Shown: piece after piece, positions 12,491 through 25,249 of the stretch
Layout: each line of letters starts with the position of its first letter
Position numbering within the stretch: position 1 is the stretch's first letter
Assembly (NCBI GenBank): GCA_026826555.1
Contig: JAKSZT010053764.1
Coordinates: 11,380,198-11,444,197, forward strand
DNA length: 64,000 nucleotides
Origin: Tolypeutes matacus
Lineage: Eukaryota > Chordata > Mammalia > Cingulata > Chlamyphoridae
Direction: 5' to 3'
Notes under the pieces: generated by a model
What the model was told of the DNA's origin: nothing
Database searches by the model: none
The model's input: only the letters and a program-made list of their open reading frames with translations
Program-made: the position numbers and the translations under genes

Positions 12491-12520
<30 letters not shown>
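12491..12520 (+). repeat. poly(T), 30 bp
   Basis: Pure T30. The adjacent sequence on the right ('acaaagtagtaaatg') does not match a SINE or L1 3' end that I recognise, so this is called a homopolymer only. Confidence 0.9.
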
Positions 12521-12525
<5 letters not shown>

Positions 12526-12909
12526 GTAGTAAATGTTAGTTTTAGGGTTAAAGGAAACTATAGACTGAAAAATAAAGCTAATTTTGTCTTTTCTATCATT
12601 ATTTTTATGGAAAGATGTTCTTTCTATATTTTTCTAAATATAATATAGATGACAAATATACCCACATATTCATATTTTTTTTCCTGAAGCATTTTAATTT
12701 TATATCTTTAATGAATCTGTTTAAAGGTTTTAAAATGATTATGTGCAACATTACATTGATTATAAAAATAAGATGAAAAATCTTAGCATTATAAAACACT
12801 GAAAAATATAAAAACAACTTCAATATTAAACCCTTAAAATATTATCCAAATAAAAAATTCAAAATATTTGAGCTACATTTATACTTGTCAAAAAAACTCG
12901 AGTGATTAA

Positions 12910-13110
12910 CCTCATTCATTCATTTATTCATTCATTTAATAAATGGAGATTTCTTAAGCTTGTATTACATGTCAGGGACTGTACCAAAGGCTGAGAGTAT
13001 ATGATTACAAGACATTGCCATGGCCCTTAATTTATGGAGCTTACAGTCTAGTATTCATATGTTATGCTGGATGGTAGAATCTATTGATAAGCATACAGGT
13101 ATTTAAAATG
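12910..13110 (-). repeat. L2 3' end, reverse
   Basis: 'cattcattcatttattcattc', 'catgtcagggactgtaccaaaggctgagag', 'tatggagcttacagtctagt' is the reverse L2 3' terminus in the expected order. Confidence 0.75.
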
Positions 13111-13114
13111 TGAA

Positions 13115-14655
13115 TGCGTCAATATGAAAACTACTTTTCACACTAATAAATAGATTTAATAAATTTACTAAATAAAGTTACCACATTTTTTGTTACCTGA
13201 ATTATTTTTCAATAGCAAAGGTCATGTATTTTGACCTGATGTCTCAAAAGTACAATGGAATGAGAACATTATAGTATATATTCAAAAAAATCTATTTTTC
13301 TTTACCTAAATTAGGAATAACTGATAATAGCTAAATGGGCTCCTAGAAAAATTTGAAGATTAAAAATGCTTTAAGTTATCTTTTCATTACATGAAATTTT
13401 ATTTTTTTGTATCATAACTATCATTAGAATAACTGATTCTGAGAAAATCAGCTGAAATTATGAATTTATTTCACAATAGTTAAGTAGTTATATATTTATA
13501 ATACACTGAGATGGTTATTCTATATTATGAATGTAATAATGTTAAAATATTTTAAGAAATCTTGACTTAACTTTTTGTAAAACATATATTGATATAACCA
13601 AATATACACAATATTAAAGAAAAAAATTGATAAGGTGGATGCACAATAAGGCAATCAGTATTCTTTCTGAATGTTATCAAAACACAAGTTAAATATCCTT
13701 TCTAATTAATAAATTTAGCTAACTGCATATTCTGGTTTATAATAAACACAACCTCTGTGGAACATTATATACCACTAGGTTGTAAATTTTCACATTTTAA
13801 ATTATAGTTGGGGTCCATACCAGAAATTAAGTTATTTCTTAGTTAACATAATTGTATATTTATAGCTTACAGAAATTTTTGTAGCCTTTATCTCATGACT
13901 TAAGAATTACATGTATTTCCAAGAATTTTAGAATCTTTTTTTCCTTCCCTTATCTTTATTGAAATTGTTGCCTCAAATAAATAACTACTTGAACTTAAAT
14001 AAGATAATAAATGGAAAGCACTTTCAACAGTGCCTGGTACTAGTAAAAGCTGTTAGTGTTAGCAAACATCATTACCAGAGATAAATTCTAGGCAGATCCA
14101 ACTCCTATAAGAGAATAACAAAAGGTAGATGGGGATTCATTTTAAGACAGATAGTCTCCTATCATCATAAACTTGACACCTTGAAGCCCAGATTCCTCCT
14201 TTAAGGACAGAACAATCTTGAAATCTGATTGGAGTGAAGTGAATTTTCTATTAAAACGTTGTTCTTTTTTCTGTATCTCTCAAATTGAGGTGAATTGAGA
14301 CTTGGCTTTGCAGGAAAGAGACAAATAATCAGTAAAATATTCCAGTGCATTCCTTTAACTGTTAAGACTCTCCTTCTGGTTCCTGATAACTCTACCCCAT
14401 TTTTCTCTGTTTACATATTTCATGATGGTACAAAATTAATAATGTAAATGCCAAGGAAACTTCTTTCCTAATAAAGGGTTATGATATTTCTTCTGAAAAT
14501 TTATCCTAGTCTTTTAAAAGTATTTTAATTGTTGACTAGTCATACTCATTTTTAAAAGGTTGCTACTTAAGTGGTAATCTTAAGGTCTTTTTCCAGATGC
14601 ATCACTAGTTCACACTGGTAATAATCCCTCAGTGTCTAAATACAAATGCGTTTTA
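13115..14655. other. unassigned AT-rich sequence, possible MIR end at 13965-14065
   Basis: No gene found. 'aaagcactttcaacagtgcctggtactagtaaaagc' near 14016-14052 is a likely plus-strand MIR 3' segment; the rest is unassigned. Confidence 0.4.
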
Positions 14656-14659
14656 ATGG

Positions 14660-15700
14660 CTAAGAGATTTCAAAGTGAGTCGGGAGGTCATTCCAGAGGT
14701 TACACTTACACACATCTCAGGAGGATCTCACTGACTACAACAGTAAACAAAGCTTTCAAGCAGGGGTGCTCATGAAGGCTCCAGACACATCTAGCCACTA
14801 TAGGCAGGGCAGATAACCTCGGGAAATCGGCACCCCCTCCATGGGCCTTACCTTGGAACATATGATAACCTGTCTCCTCAATGTATCAGAGTTAGACTCA
14901 TTTATAACATATGGCTCTTCTGCCCCCTTTTATTTGAACCAATGTTTAGCACTATACTCGTTAATTATATGCTTCAGAGACTTAAATCTTCAGTCTGTTT
15001 ATATGCCAGTTGTGCCCTGAATCTCAGCAGAATTGCAGCCAACACCAACTCTCCAGTTCATCAGACTATCCCAGAACAACTAGCAAAAGAATGACGATGG
15101 ACAATGCCTATCCCCCCAAAACAGACAATATCTACTAATGCAAGGAAGACAGTTCCATCCATCTGCCCCATGGGATCTAAGCCCTCACTCAATTGGAAGC
15201 AGAATGGACATCACCATTCCTAATTTCTCAAGAGAAATGAACACACATAAGAGGGAAATGCAACTATGGACCAAAGTAGACTTATTATTATTCTAGTAAT
15301 GAAAGAACTTGTAACATCGGTACAAAGAGAGTGGTCTCCAGAGGTTCTGAGGAGAGGGAGAGGGAAGAATAGGTGTAATATGGAGCATTTTTGGGACATT
15401 GAAATAGTTCTGCATGATATCACAATGATGGATACAGGCCATTATACATTTTGTCAAAACCTATAAAACTGTGAGGGGCAGAGTGTAAACTATAATGTAA
15501 ACTATACTCCACAGTTAATGGCAATGCCTCAATATGTGTTCATCAATTTTAACAAATTTATCACACTAATGAAATATGTTTTTAATGGGAGAAAGTGGGA
15601 GAAGAGGTGGGGAATATGAAATTGACTATCTTTTTTATGTAACTTTTATGTAATCTAAAACTTCTTTCTTTAGAAATAAAGAAAAAAAGATAACTTTAGT
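14660..15700 (+). mobile_element. L1 3' region with long 3' UTR, lineage-type
   Basis: A 1-kb block ends with 'ctaaaacttctttctttagaaataaagaaaa', an L1M-style 3' terminus. Diagnostic parts include 'aaactataatgtaaactata', 'tgttcatcaattttaacaaa' and 'tcacactaatgaaatatg'. The upstream part ('caccaactctccagttcatc', 'ctgccccatgggatctaagc', 'ggaatggacatcaccattcc'-like sequence at about 15203-15220) resembles a repeat I recall from xenarthran genomes. A reverse copy of its end occurs at 45058-45590. No coding frame survives. Confidence 0.6.
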
Positions 15701-18700
15701 GTAATTTTATTAAGAAAAAAATGGAAAAGCAAACGAAAATAAGACAAAACCAATGTTCATGTATGCATTTCTCATATATGAAAAATATAGTTTACTTTGT
15801 GTTGATTATTTGGTTTGAAACACAACCTAAAAGCATTAGCAATATTCTTTTTTCTTAAAGGTAGACTTATTTGATTATGTATGAATAAGTCCAATAATAT
15901 TTGATGACCAACTATGCATATTTTTATGAAAATATATTAAAGGTGTCTTCTAGGATTTTGATATGTAGCTTTTATACAGTTAATGAATTATATCATAAAA
16001 CTTGCCTAATATTAGAAACTTTCACAATTTCACTATTCTAATATGTAGTATCTAAAACTGACATTAAATTGAATATGCATTAGAGGATAAGTAATCTTAG
16101 GAATCATCAGACTTAACTGTAAAATTTTGATAAAATGATGCCTTGTATTTGTAATGTAATTTAAAAGTATTTCCAAACTTTATATTATCTTTGTTTAATG
16201 GCAATGTGTTAAAGTGGAAAAAGGCCTGGATGGGGTTAAAGGACCTAGAAACTGCCTTTGTTTTTTGTGAAAACAAAACTCTGATGTTCATAAAAGTTAT
16301 GCTATTTAAGTCATCTAGCCTCTTTGTACCTCAATTTCCTTAGTAGTAAAATGGGAATAATAGTATTTCAACATGCTTAAAAGTTTGGTGTAAGGCCAAA
16401 TAACTGTTAAAATGCATAAAATATATAAATATTTTAAAGCTATGCACATATAAGTTATTTGAACATGTTGATAGTAATTAGAGCAAATTATATCCCTGAT
16501 ATGTTCTTACATACCTTTTATCAGAATAAAGCACGTATTTTTTCTTTTAAAATAAATGCATGTAATCAGAATTTGATTCTGTGTTTATGATAAGTATTTT
16601 GATTAAGAAAAAAGGAGGAAAAATTAAACTTCACCTTGATTTACTTTTTATCTGTCTTTAGGGGATACTCCTTAAAAAAATGTAGGAAGAATGTATAATC
16701 TGAGCTTAAATTGAACTGATTATGTAAATATATTGAAAATGAGTTGGAGTTATAACTCACAGATGTCTGCTTGATAGAAAGTTTGTTACCAGCGAAATCT
16801 ACTGCTTCCAAATCCCAACGTGTTAATTACAAGTAGGCATCTGGTATACAAATTTATGCTAAGCTAAGAAACATACAGATTAATGTAGAGCACAGTAAGC
16901 CAAATAGATATGGTACTGTGTATCTTCACTTGCTGAATACTTTAAGTTATTATTGTTGCATAAGTGTACATGACTGAAACAGATAATAATTATTGAAATA
17001 CAATTAATGATAAAATAAGAGAGGAGTTTTTGTGTGTATTGCACATGTAAAAATATAAACAGTTGAGAGTCTAAGAGAAAGAAAAAAGATGTTCCATGTG
17101 AATCATTATAATCCAGAAGTAAATTAAATTTTCCTGAAATATAGAATGAGCATGTAATCTTTGTCTTTTATCTGTATTAGAAAGCTTTTATTGTTATTGC
17201 TATTATTATTGTTATAGTTTTGAATAGAGTTTTTTTGTTCCAAATAGTCAGATGTACTAATTGTCCATAATTGAATTGAATTTTATGCTTTTCACATTCT
17301 TTCAATTTTCTCATTATATTAATGTTTGTTCTTTCTATAAAATCGCTCTTGACTATTCAAATTTCCTTTCCGTTTCTAAATTCATTAATGCATAATCTGA
17401 AATATAATGTTTTCAATTTTATTTAAGTCCTATAATTGCATTATATTTTCACTTAATTTCTTTTCTTAGGACTGCTAGCTCTCGATCCATATTACTCTGT
17501 TTATTAATTTTTACCTTTGTTTCTTTAGAATCCACATTTGAAGCCACACTGGAGGAAGTTAGATTCTTTGTGCCTTTCCTCTTATCTCCTGAAATACCTG
17601 GAGTGTGAACAAAGCAAAATGGGCAGTGGATGGGCCATCATCTGGGTGTGGCACATTTGTCAAGGGGGGTGGATTTGAATTTTTCCACCTGTTTTTCCCC
17701 TGCTTCTAGGAAACTAGGGCATGAAACCATTAGCGTGGAAAAGTTTAATTTGTTGGAGCCCACTTTTATCGGGCCAGAATGATTATTCATATCTGTCTTC
17801 CTACAAAGCCTTGCCTTCAGACTTGTCCTTTCTGAATAGGTGGTCGAAAACTGGGCTCCTCAAAAACCAAAAATCTTAAGATCATGTAAGTTTGTCAACA
17901 TCTTTGCCAAACCCAATCCCTCCAAGGTAAAAGGTCTTGAGAGAGTTCTTAAGAACTTTCTATCCTTCTCCTTACTACAGTCTATTCTTAATTAACAGAA
18001 TTGTGATTTGATATTTGGTGTCCTGTTCATTTTTCAGAGTATATTCTACCTGTTTTTATTCAGGATATGTGGTATAAGGTTGACATTATCTCCAGTTAGA
18101 GTGCAAATTAAATTTTGTTTTTTTCTTTTGTATTCTTTTTATTTATTTCAGTGGCTCTCTAAGAGTGGCTTATTGTAAGTATCCCCTATGCCTCCCTCTT
18201 TTCTGGAAGTTATGTATTGCTATTTAAAAACTGAAATCTTTTTAAAAGAAATTTAGCTTGGGTTGTGCATAGGACAGACAAGTAGACCTAGGGTTAGTTT
18301 CTCCATATTTGGAAAATGAGAGCATTAGATTATATCTTGTTCAAAGTTCACCATTGTGATTAATGACTTTGAGATATTTCTAAACAATAGTGAGATGTGC
18401 TAAGTATCTAGAAGTCATACAAATACAACTCAGCTAGTTTTCCGATTTCAAAAATCTTCAGGAGAATGTGGGTCTGTTCTCTGATAACCTAGTTTCATGT
18501 TGTAATATTTTTCCTGTCATGTCTACCTTTATTTTCTATGCTATCCTATATGTTCTGAGCTCTGCTTTCTTCTAATTTTTCATTTTATTGAAAAACAAAA
18601 TTACGTAAAAATATTTAAAGTTAATGTGATCACGTGGATCAGATGGGACAAAAATCAAATTTCTATGAATATCAATTTGAGGTGTTTGAATACATTTTGG

Positions 18701-18900
18701 ATATTGTAGGATGTTATAACAATTTAAATATTATATGTTTGTACACATTGAAACAATCTTAATGTACTAAATAAACTAAGCACTCTAAAGTTATATGTAA
18801 TTTAATATGTTGCTTTATTCACAGTGTTTTGAAAATGCTATTAAACATTTTTATTTAAATTTTTTTATCAATGGGTGTGTTTTTGAAAGAGGTTCAAATA
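15701..18900. other. unassigned AT-rich sequence, MIR end at ~16300-16390
   Basis: A plus-strand MIR piece ('cctctttgtacctcaatttccttagtagtaaaatgggaataatag') is visible at 16319-16364. 17530-17900 is GC-richer than the rest and has no repeat I recognise, but no coherent frame either. Otherwise nothing. Confidence 0.4.
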
Positions 18901-18940
18901 AAGTGAATTTTTATTATAATACTGATTGTTTTCTTTGTAG

Positions 18941-18958
18941 GAAAATGATTTATATCAG
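18941..18958 (+). other. possible 18-nt microexon (splice-site pair only)
   Basis: The stretch 'gaaaatgatttatatcag' is preceded by a pyrimidine-rich acceptor ending 'gattgttttctttgtag' and followed directly by the donor 'gtatgc'. Its length is a multiple of three and it would read E-N-D-L-Y-Q in one frame. No host gene is recognised around it, so this may be chance. Confidence 0.12.
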
Positions 18959-19134
18959 GTATGCATTCAGTTTGAATTTTCTAGGATGTCAAATGTTCTC
19001 ATTGTGTTCAAGAGGGCCTAACCACCTAGGTACAGAGCAAGCAGGAAAAAAAAAACAACAACATCTGCTTCTAAATATCTTGTGTTCTTCCAGGCACTGG
19101 GTAATGGTTAAAAGAAGGCTGTTTGCATATCTGA

Positions 19135-19345
19135 GTTAGCCCAGCCCTTGTGGAGATGCCCCAGACCTCTTGAGCAGCCTTGTCAGCAGATGACCAAGTC
19201 CTGTAGGCAGAAGCTGCTGATACTTCACTGTCATTGCCACACATCTTCCTGGGCCCCCACTACTCCATCCTGCCCCAAGAATGGGTCTATGAGACGTCCT
19301 ACATTAAAGAAAAGCAGGGTTTGTGGACCAAAGCTATGGGAGATG
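19135..19345 (+). pseudogene. possible broken coding fragment, function unknown
   Basis: A GC-rich island in AT-rich surroundings. The frame starting 'gag atg ccc cag acc' at about 19153 has two in-frame stops (TGA after P-Q-T-S, and TAG after D-Q-V-L). After them it reads continuously through 'LPHIFLGPHYSILPQEW' and 'ETSYIKEKQGLWTKAMGDGF' to a TAA near 19350. Composition looks protein-like, suggesting an eroded exon or processed-pseudogene fragment. Another frame is also open across 19148-19390, which weakens the inference. I do not recognise the protein family. Confidence 0.25.
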
Positions 19346-19394
19346 GATTTTAAATTATTGAAAGCCAAATTCTCTTTCTCCGTAATGTGAATTT

Positions 19395-20055
19395 TTTAAA
19401 ACAATTGAATAGAACAAACCTTTAATTTCAAGTTGTCATTGTTTTACATTTTAGAGAATATTTAACTTTTTCATTATCAGTAACTTAGCAAGTGTTGAAA
19501 AACAGGTTCATTTAGTACAAAGTACTAAATCCAAATAACATTTGCACACTTTGTTCTAAACTTATTCCAACACTCCCTAAGGACTTGGGAAAATCAGTGA
19601 ATGTACCGTATCCTGATTAAATTTGTCATATGAATCCTATAATTTAAAATTTATCTTGAATGACTTGTGTTTCTCAGCAAGTAGCAAAAATATTCTCGTT
19701 TTGTGATATTTCATAAACTCAATAAAGTTTTGTTGTTAAACTCATGTGTGTTTTTTTGACATGAGTCATAAACAAAAGAATCACAATAAGATCATCCTTT
19801 GTATCTATTTGTCATTGTGACTTCTTCAATATTTTATCCCTTGATATTTTCTGTGCTATTTTTCTCTGGGTAAAATTAACACTTGTATTTTCATTTTAAA
19901 GCTAAAATTGACCACCTAAAATATTTTCAGACATGTCTTACATTTAAAAAAAAAACATTTTTTGCTTATGCCTATAACTCTAATATTATATAATGACTTC
20001 TTCATATATCATGAAGGCTTCTGTGAATATTTTATGAATAAAATAATATTAATTG
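19395..20055. other. unassigned AT-rich sequence
   Basis: Nothing recognised. Confidence 0.35.
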
Positions 20056-20059
20056 AAAT

Positions 20060-20200
20060 AGTAGCAGAGCTTTATATTTTAGCACCTACGTTATGCTAGG
20101 TGTTGTGCTATGACATTGATATGGGTTATTTCATTTGATTTTCACAACTACCAGATTTGGAAGCTGAGGGTTGGAAAACAGAAAAGTAGTACAAATGCAT
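20060..20200 (-). repeat. MIR SINE, reverse
   Basis: 'gcacctacgttatgctaggtgttgtgctatg', 'ggttatttcatttgattttcacaac', 'ggaagctgagggttgg': reverse MIR core. Confidence 0.65.
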
Positions 20201-20274
20201 ATAAACACTAAAACCCGAGTCAGTTTATAACCCAGAGTATTCCTAACCCAGAGCCAGGACTCTTTAACATAGCA

Positions 20275-20830
20275 AAAGTATAAAAAATAATGTGACGAAT
20301 ACCCATGTGCCCCTTACTGAGTTTCAATAGATGTTGACATTTTGCTCTTTTAACTCAAATCTTTCACCTCTGTCCCCTCACCTCTTTTTCAGAACTCATG
20401 CTAAAGACTTGGTCTAATCCAGTGGTTCTCAACTGGAGGCAATTATCTCCCCCTCCTTGGCCCTTTCCAGGGAATATTTGACTTTTTCTGGAGATGTTTT
20501 TCATTGTAATGAATGCAGAGAGGAGGTGCTACTTATATCTACTGAGTAGAGGCCAGGGGTGCTGCTAAGCATTCTGCAATGCACAGGACAGATGCACAGC
20601 AAAGATGCTAATTTACCCCTACACTTTGCCTTTCTCTCTCTCCCCAGAGGTCAGCACTATCAGGAAGTTGATGTTCACCATCTCCCTATATGTTTTATGC
20701 ATTTATTACATATGTATATATTAAAACATAACTTCATGCATTATATTTTACATAAATTGTAACATACTGACTTTTTCAGAACTGGGGATTTTTAGCTCAA
20801 TATTGAAATTAATTTACTATGACAATTTTA
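20275..20830 (-). mobile_element. old L1 3' region, split by MER5A
   Basis: Minus-strand L1M 3' debris. Left part (20283-20419) has 'aatacccatgtgccccttactgag' and 'gttgacattttgctctttt'. Right part (20620-20830) has 'gaagttgatgttcacc' and 'aaattgtaacatactgactttttc', both typical of L1M 3' sequence read in reverse. The MER5A at 20420-20620 lies between them. Confidence 0.5.
20420..20620 (+). mobile_element. MER5A, hAT-Charlie MITE
   Basis: 'cagtggttctcaactggaggcaatt', 'ctggagatgtttttcattgt', 'gagtagaggccaggggtgctgctaagcattctgcaatgcacaggacag' matches the MER5A consensus I know throughout. Non-coding, ancient, nested in L1 debris. Confidence 0.9.
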
Positions 20831-20929
20831 AATTACTTTAACTATACAATTGATCTTATACCTCATGGGTTATTTCACCCCTTCTTATTCTTACATGGCT
20901 ATTCTTGACTCTACTCTTCTATGAACTTT

Positions 20930-21665
20930 ACTGTGAGCTTTTCATGTTCCTTAAAAATCCCATTGGGATTTTGATCGAAACTCTACCGCATCCATAGTTT
21001 AAGTCATTCATTGTCATCTTTAATGGTCTTCCCATCCAGGATTTGAATGATTTCCATTTATGCATATATTCTTTGCTCTTTAATCATGTTTTATAAGTTT
21101 CTTCAATTATTTTGCTAAATTTGTTGCTAAATATCTTCGTTTTGTTCCATTTATAAGTGCTGTTTTTTTAAAACTATTTTCTGGTATTTTGTTGCAAACT
21201 TACTCAACATTCTTATGCTTCAGAATTTTTTTAGATTTTCTATTAGAAATACCATATTTTCTGTGCATTATTTTATCCTTTTGATTGTTGTATCTCTTTT
21301 GCCTGCCTAGAGCTTTAGTACAATGTTGAAGGGAATTGTTTTCAATCTCACCATTAAGTGTCATGTTAACATAGGTTTTAATAGTTATCTTTACTAGGTT
21401 AAGAGAATTCCTTCTATTCCTTTATCTTCCATATCTATTCCATAAATGGATATTGACTTTTGTCAAATGGATTTTCTGTATATATTGGGAAGAACATATG
21501 GCTTTCTTATTTAATCTGTTACTTTGAGGAATTTAATGCATAGATAGGATAATGTTAAGCCATTTTTGCATCCTTGGGTAATCACTTTTTGGTCATGAAG
21601 CATTATTTATGAATGCTTGCGTGTACATTCATTCACTTTTGAATTTCCTTGCAATTGAGAAGGCA
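20930..21665 (-). mobile_element. ancient L1 ORF2 (reverse transcriptase region), reverse
   Basis: Collinear with the plus-strand text of L1-A at 29385-30130. Shared landmarks include 'gggattttgat', the 'atccaggatttgaatgatttccattt' equivalent, 'gtacaatgttgaa', and 'gacttttgtcaaatgga' with 'attgagaaggcatttg'. Too decayed to give any frame. Confidence 0.65.
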
Positions 21666-24305
21666 TTTGTTTAAAAGTTTTGTTTTATTTTGTTTTATTT
21701 TCTTTTAATACGCCTTTTCTCTTTTGCTAACTTTAATATATTCCTTTACCTTTGGTTTTCTGCATTTTCAAGTAAGAGTAGTCTTCCTTTGGACACACTG
21801 TGAAAGTTCACTTTAAGAACTCATGTATTTTTGACAGTTCTGCAAATTCTCAGTATTATCTCTTTCTTCCTATTTTTTTCTAGTTTCTCTTTCTGTTACA
21901 AATATTAGATACAATTCAGACTCTCTCTTCCTTGAGGATGCTTAACCCTTACACTTACATTGTGAGTGACATCGACAGCTCTATTTCTCAGTCTACAATT
22001 TCTCTTTTCAAATATAACAATTTTTTAATTTTAGTCATTATATATTTCATATTGAAAAGTTATTTTCATGTGGGTTTATTTCATTTTTATCTGTTTAATC
22101 ATTAGACATGTTTTATAGTCTATATAATTTTAGATGATTGTATTAGTGAGTTTGTAGGTTCCTATTTTTGTCCTTGCTGATTTTCACTCAGAACAGACTT
22201 TTCTAATTTTTAATAAGAGCTTATCTTCAGAAGGACTTGTTTTTCTTTCTATTTACAAATCTGTGTGGTCTGTTGTAGAATAATTCCACTAGCGTGGATT
22301 TGTTTTTGCTTCAACCAAGTATCGTAGGAGAATTTATGCCTCAAGATCAATTTTTCTATTAAGTTCGTGGTATGTTGAGTTTCACATCAGACAAATAAGT
22401 GTCAAAGAATTCAATCTGTACACCAAAGATTTCTTTTTGTCCTAGATCCCAAGTAGACAGTTGTTATTGTTTGTTTGTTTGTTTGTTTGTCTCATTGAAG
22501 TTGTGAACACATTTTTAGTTCACTTTATTGAAGGTAATGTTTTAAGTAGGAGTTTGAGTACCAACTCCCTGGCTTGTATGGGCACAGTGCCTCATTGTTG
22601 TCCTTAGGTGGGCATTCAGTCATAAGGGTCCAGTTCCTGGGTCTACTTCCACCTCTTCCCCTACTCCCTGCCAATCACTGGTCTCTTATTAGCATATAAG
22701 TTAATTGTTCTCGCTTTTAATTCCTTTGTTTCTGGAACCTGGGATTTCTCTTTCAATCTTGCACTTAGCCATGTGTGTTTACATGTTGTAACCTTTTATC
22801 TAAGATTTCTGTATGCTTGTACTGAGAGAACATCTGCTTCAGTTTTGTCCATAGACTTTCTACAACAAAAGCTGTAAAAAGCAAACCTACTAGAATTACT
22901 ATTCTGATCAGATAGTCAGATAATAATATGGCATAGTTTGATATTTTTTTTACAATATATAGTTATTGTAAACACAATAAAATAATATAAAATTTAAAAT
23001 TATTTTATAAATTGTAACAACCAAGAATCCCTCATCTAACACATTTATAGGTGTCTTAATAATAGGTTTCACTTACTTTCTTTTATATATATACCTAGTT
23101 TTCTAGAATTGCAGTTTTAATGCACATGAATCTTTGGATTATGCATTATTTAAACAACATATGACCTTTTCTCTTTTTCTTTCTCATAAGTATAAAGTCT
23201 GTATCAAAATCTATTTGTAGCAATGTACAATAATGTATCCTCCTCTACTGTTGAAGGATTGGTTTGATCCAAATTTTCCTATTGCAGGTAATGCAGAAAA
23301 AAAAATTCAAATATACTATCTTTTCCTTATATTGAAATATTACTCTAAAATCAGATCCTAAAAATGAAAATTTCTATATCAAAAGGCATGATAATTTTTG
23401 TGGCTTTATTTACTTAGTAACTATATCATATCTTTTCTAAAAGCATTATGCAGATACACCATCCATGAATCATGAAAATACAGATTTTAATGTATTATAT
23501 TCAGAATTATCTTTTAAAATGTTTTCTGCTTTAATGATTGCAAAAAATAATTCCAGTTTATTATAATCTGCATATCTTTGCTTTAAACATTTCCTATATC
23601 TTTTTTTTTCTATTTTTCTTTTCCTTATTTTTTTTTTCTCTCTCTCCTCTTCTCTCTTATAATTTGTTTTTCCAGGTTTTCTTAGTGCAAATGTGTATTA
23701 TATATATTTTATGGATAATTTTGTTTATACATTTATATATTGCTCTGATTGTCATTTAAAAACACAGTTACCTCTTTTTCTTCTGTACATACACATCCAA
23801 ACTTTTTCTAACTTTCTTTTTGTGTAGAGAACAAGTTCATGTGTGCATGTACTTTTGACTTTGTTTCGAATGATATGGGATCTATTTTATAAAGATCTGT
23901 AATCCATTTGGAATTTTGATAATATGGGAAGGATGCTGAGCATGTGTGGGCAGATCACTGGAGACATGATAAATTTCTTGAGTATAGACAGATGATTCAT
24001 CAAAGGAAACAAGCACAAAGCCTCTGCTCTTGGGTGCTTCCAATGAGAAGGCAGCAGGAAATAAATTGCTTATGGAACATAGTCACAGAAGGATAGGGGA
24101 CCACTGAGAGAGTATTTCTGGGCAGCAATCCAGTTATCTTCCTCTGTAAAAGAAATGTTTAGGGTCATCTGCCGGGATGTGCCACTCTTACCACATCTCG
24201 CTAATCATTTTTCATATTGCTACTCTAGGGCACCGATATCTGAGAATGCTTTCTCCCTTTCTCTGATCTTCCCAGTAGTAATGATTTTAATCATCAGTAT
24301 GTTAA
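21666..24305. other. mostly unassigned, L1-like patches
   Basis: Very AT-rich. Patches near 23175-23340 and 23850-23930 ('aagatctgtaatccatttggaattttgataatatggg') look like reverse L1 ORF2/3' debris. A (TTTG)n microsatellite sits at 22469-22490 and CT/T-rich simple sequence at 23600-23660. Nothing else recognised. Confidence 0.4.
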
Positions 24306-24309
24306 TAAT

Positions 24310-24490
24310 AAAAATAAAATGACATACTAAATGTTGTTCTAGGAATTATACAGGTGTTTCGCATGCAAATTATTCAATTCTTAAAACACAGTAGATCTGG
24401 TTCTATTATCCCCTTTTTGCATAATCTGGATCTAAGTTTCCTCAGCTACTGAGGTTAGAGCCAACTTTTCAATCTATCCCAGTGCTACTG
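24310..24490 (-). repeat. MIR SINE, reverse
   Basis: 'catactaaatgttgttctagg', 'attcaattcttaaaacacagtag', 'ctattatcccctttttgcata', 'agtttcctcagctactgaggttagagcc': reverse MIR pattern. Confidence 0.6.
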
Positions 24491-25095
24491 AAATCTTGTG
24501 CTTTTCTCTCCATTCTTTAACATTATACAATAGCATAGAAGTTTTGCTTGGACACCTCCTCATGGTAAATGGAGATGTCAGACGTCAGAGCAATTGGCCA
24601 TGTGACAAGAGTGAGGGTAAAGGGTAATGTTTGCACAATGGCCAAAGTGGCTAGGGCAGAAGGCGAGTGTCCCCATGCTGTACTGGGGCCACCATCCACC
24701 AGGTCTCAGAAAGAGTAGTATTATCATAATATTCACTATCAGAATTTTCTAGAACACAGTGTATCTTCACAAATTCAATGTCTATAATATTCACACCTGC
24801 TGGGTGGTAAGTTTTTGGTTCAATCTGAAATTTATTATAAAGCATAGTGTGATGTGCTTTTATCTACCCTTTTCTTTGAATTGCTATCCATTTACTGTAA
24901 TACCATGTATTAATAATTTCCCCTTGTTTTTAAAAGCCTACTTTACTTTTAAAAATATTACATGTAATTATACAAATGCCTGAACTGCACATTCTGTTAT
25001 ATGTATTTTGTTTGCTACTTTAATGCCATGTCCACATTGTCATGAGAATTACTTTCTGATAGGATTTATTATTTTCTTTCAAATGAGCTTTCGTT
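24491..25095. other. unassigned sequence
   Basis: 24550-24720 is GC-richer than its neighbours without a recognised repeat; no gene supported. Confidence 0.35.
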
Positions 25096-25099
25096 CAAA

Positions 25100-25245
25100 G
25101 CTTACTCTATCATTCCCTGTGCTATTTCAGGCAAATTATTAACCTTCTTAAGCATCACTTACCTCATCTAATTTAAAAAGTTCCGTTTGTAATAATGGTA
25201 TCTTCCTTATGAGATTGTTGGAGGCTTAAAACAAAAACTGTAAGG
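25100..25245 (+). repeat. MIR SINE fragment
   Basis: 'ctatttcaggcaaattattaaccttcttaagcatc', 'acctcatctaattt', 'ataatggtatcttccttatgagattgttgg' is a plus-strand MIR 3' half. Confidence 0.65.
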
Positions 25246-25249
25246 AAAA

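Larger units (their letters stand above)
9940..12905. other. unassigned sequence with simple repeats
   Basis: No gene or interspersed repeat recognised. It holds a (TTTG)n microsatellite at 11586-11605 and a T30 run at 12491-12520, both listed separately. Confidence 0.35.

Noticed and set aside
12491..12520. T30 as a Pol III terminator or a reversed retroposon tail
   Set aside because: No Pol III gene or SINE/L1 body adjoins it on either side.
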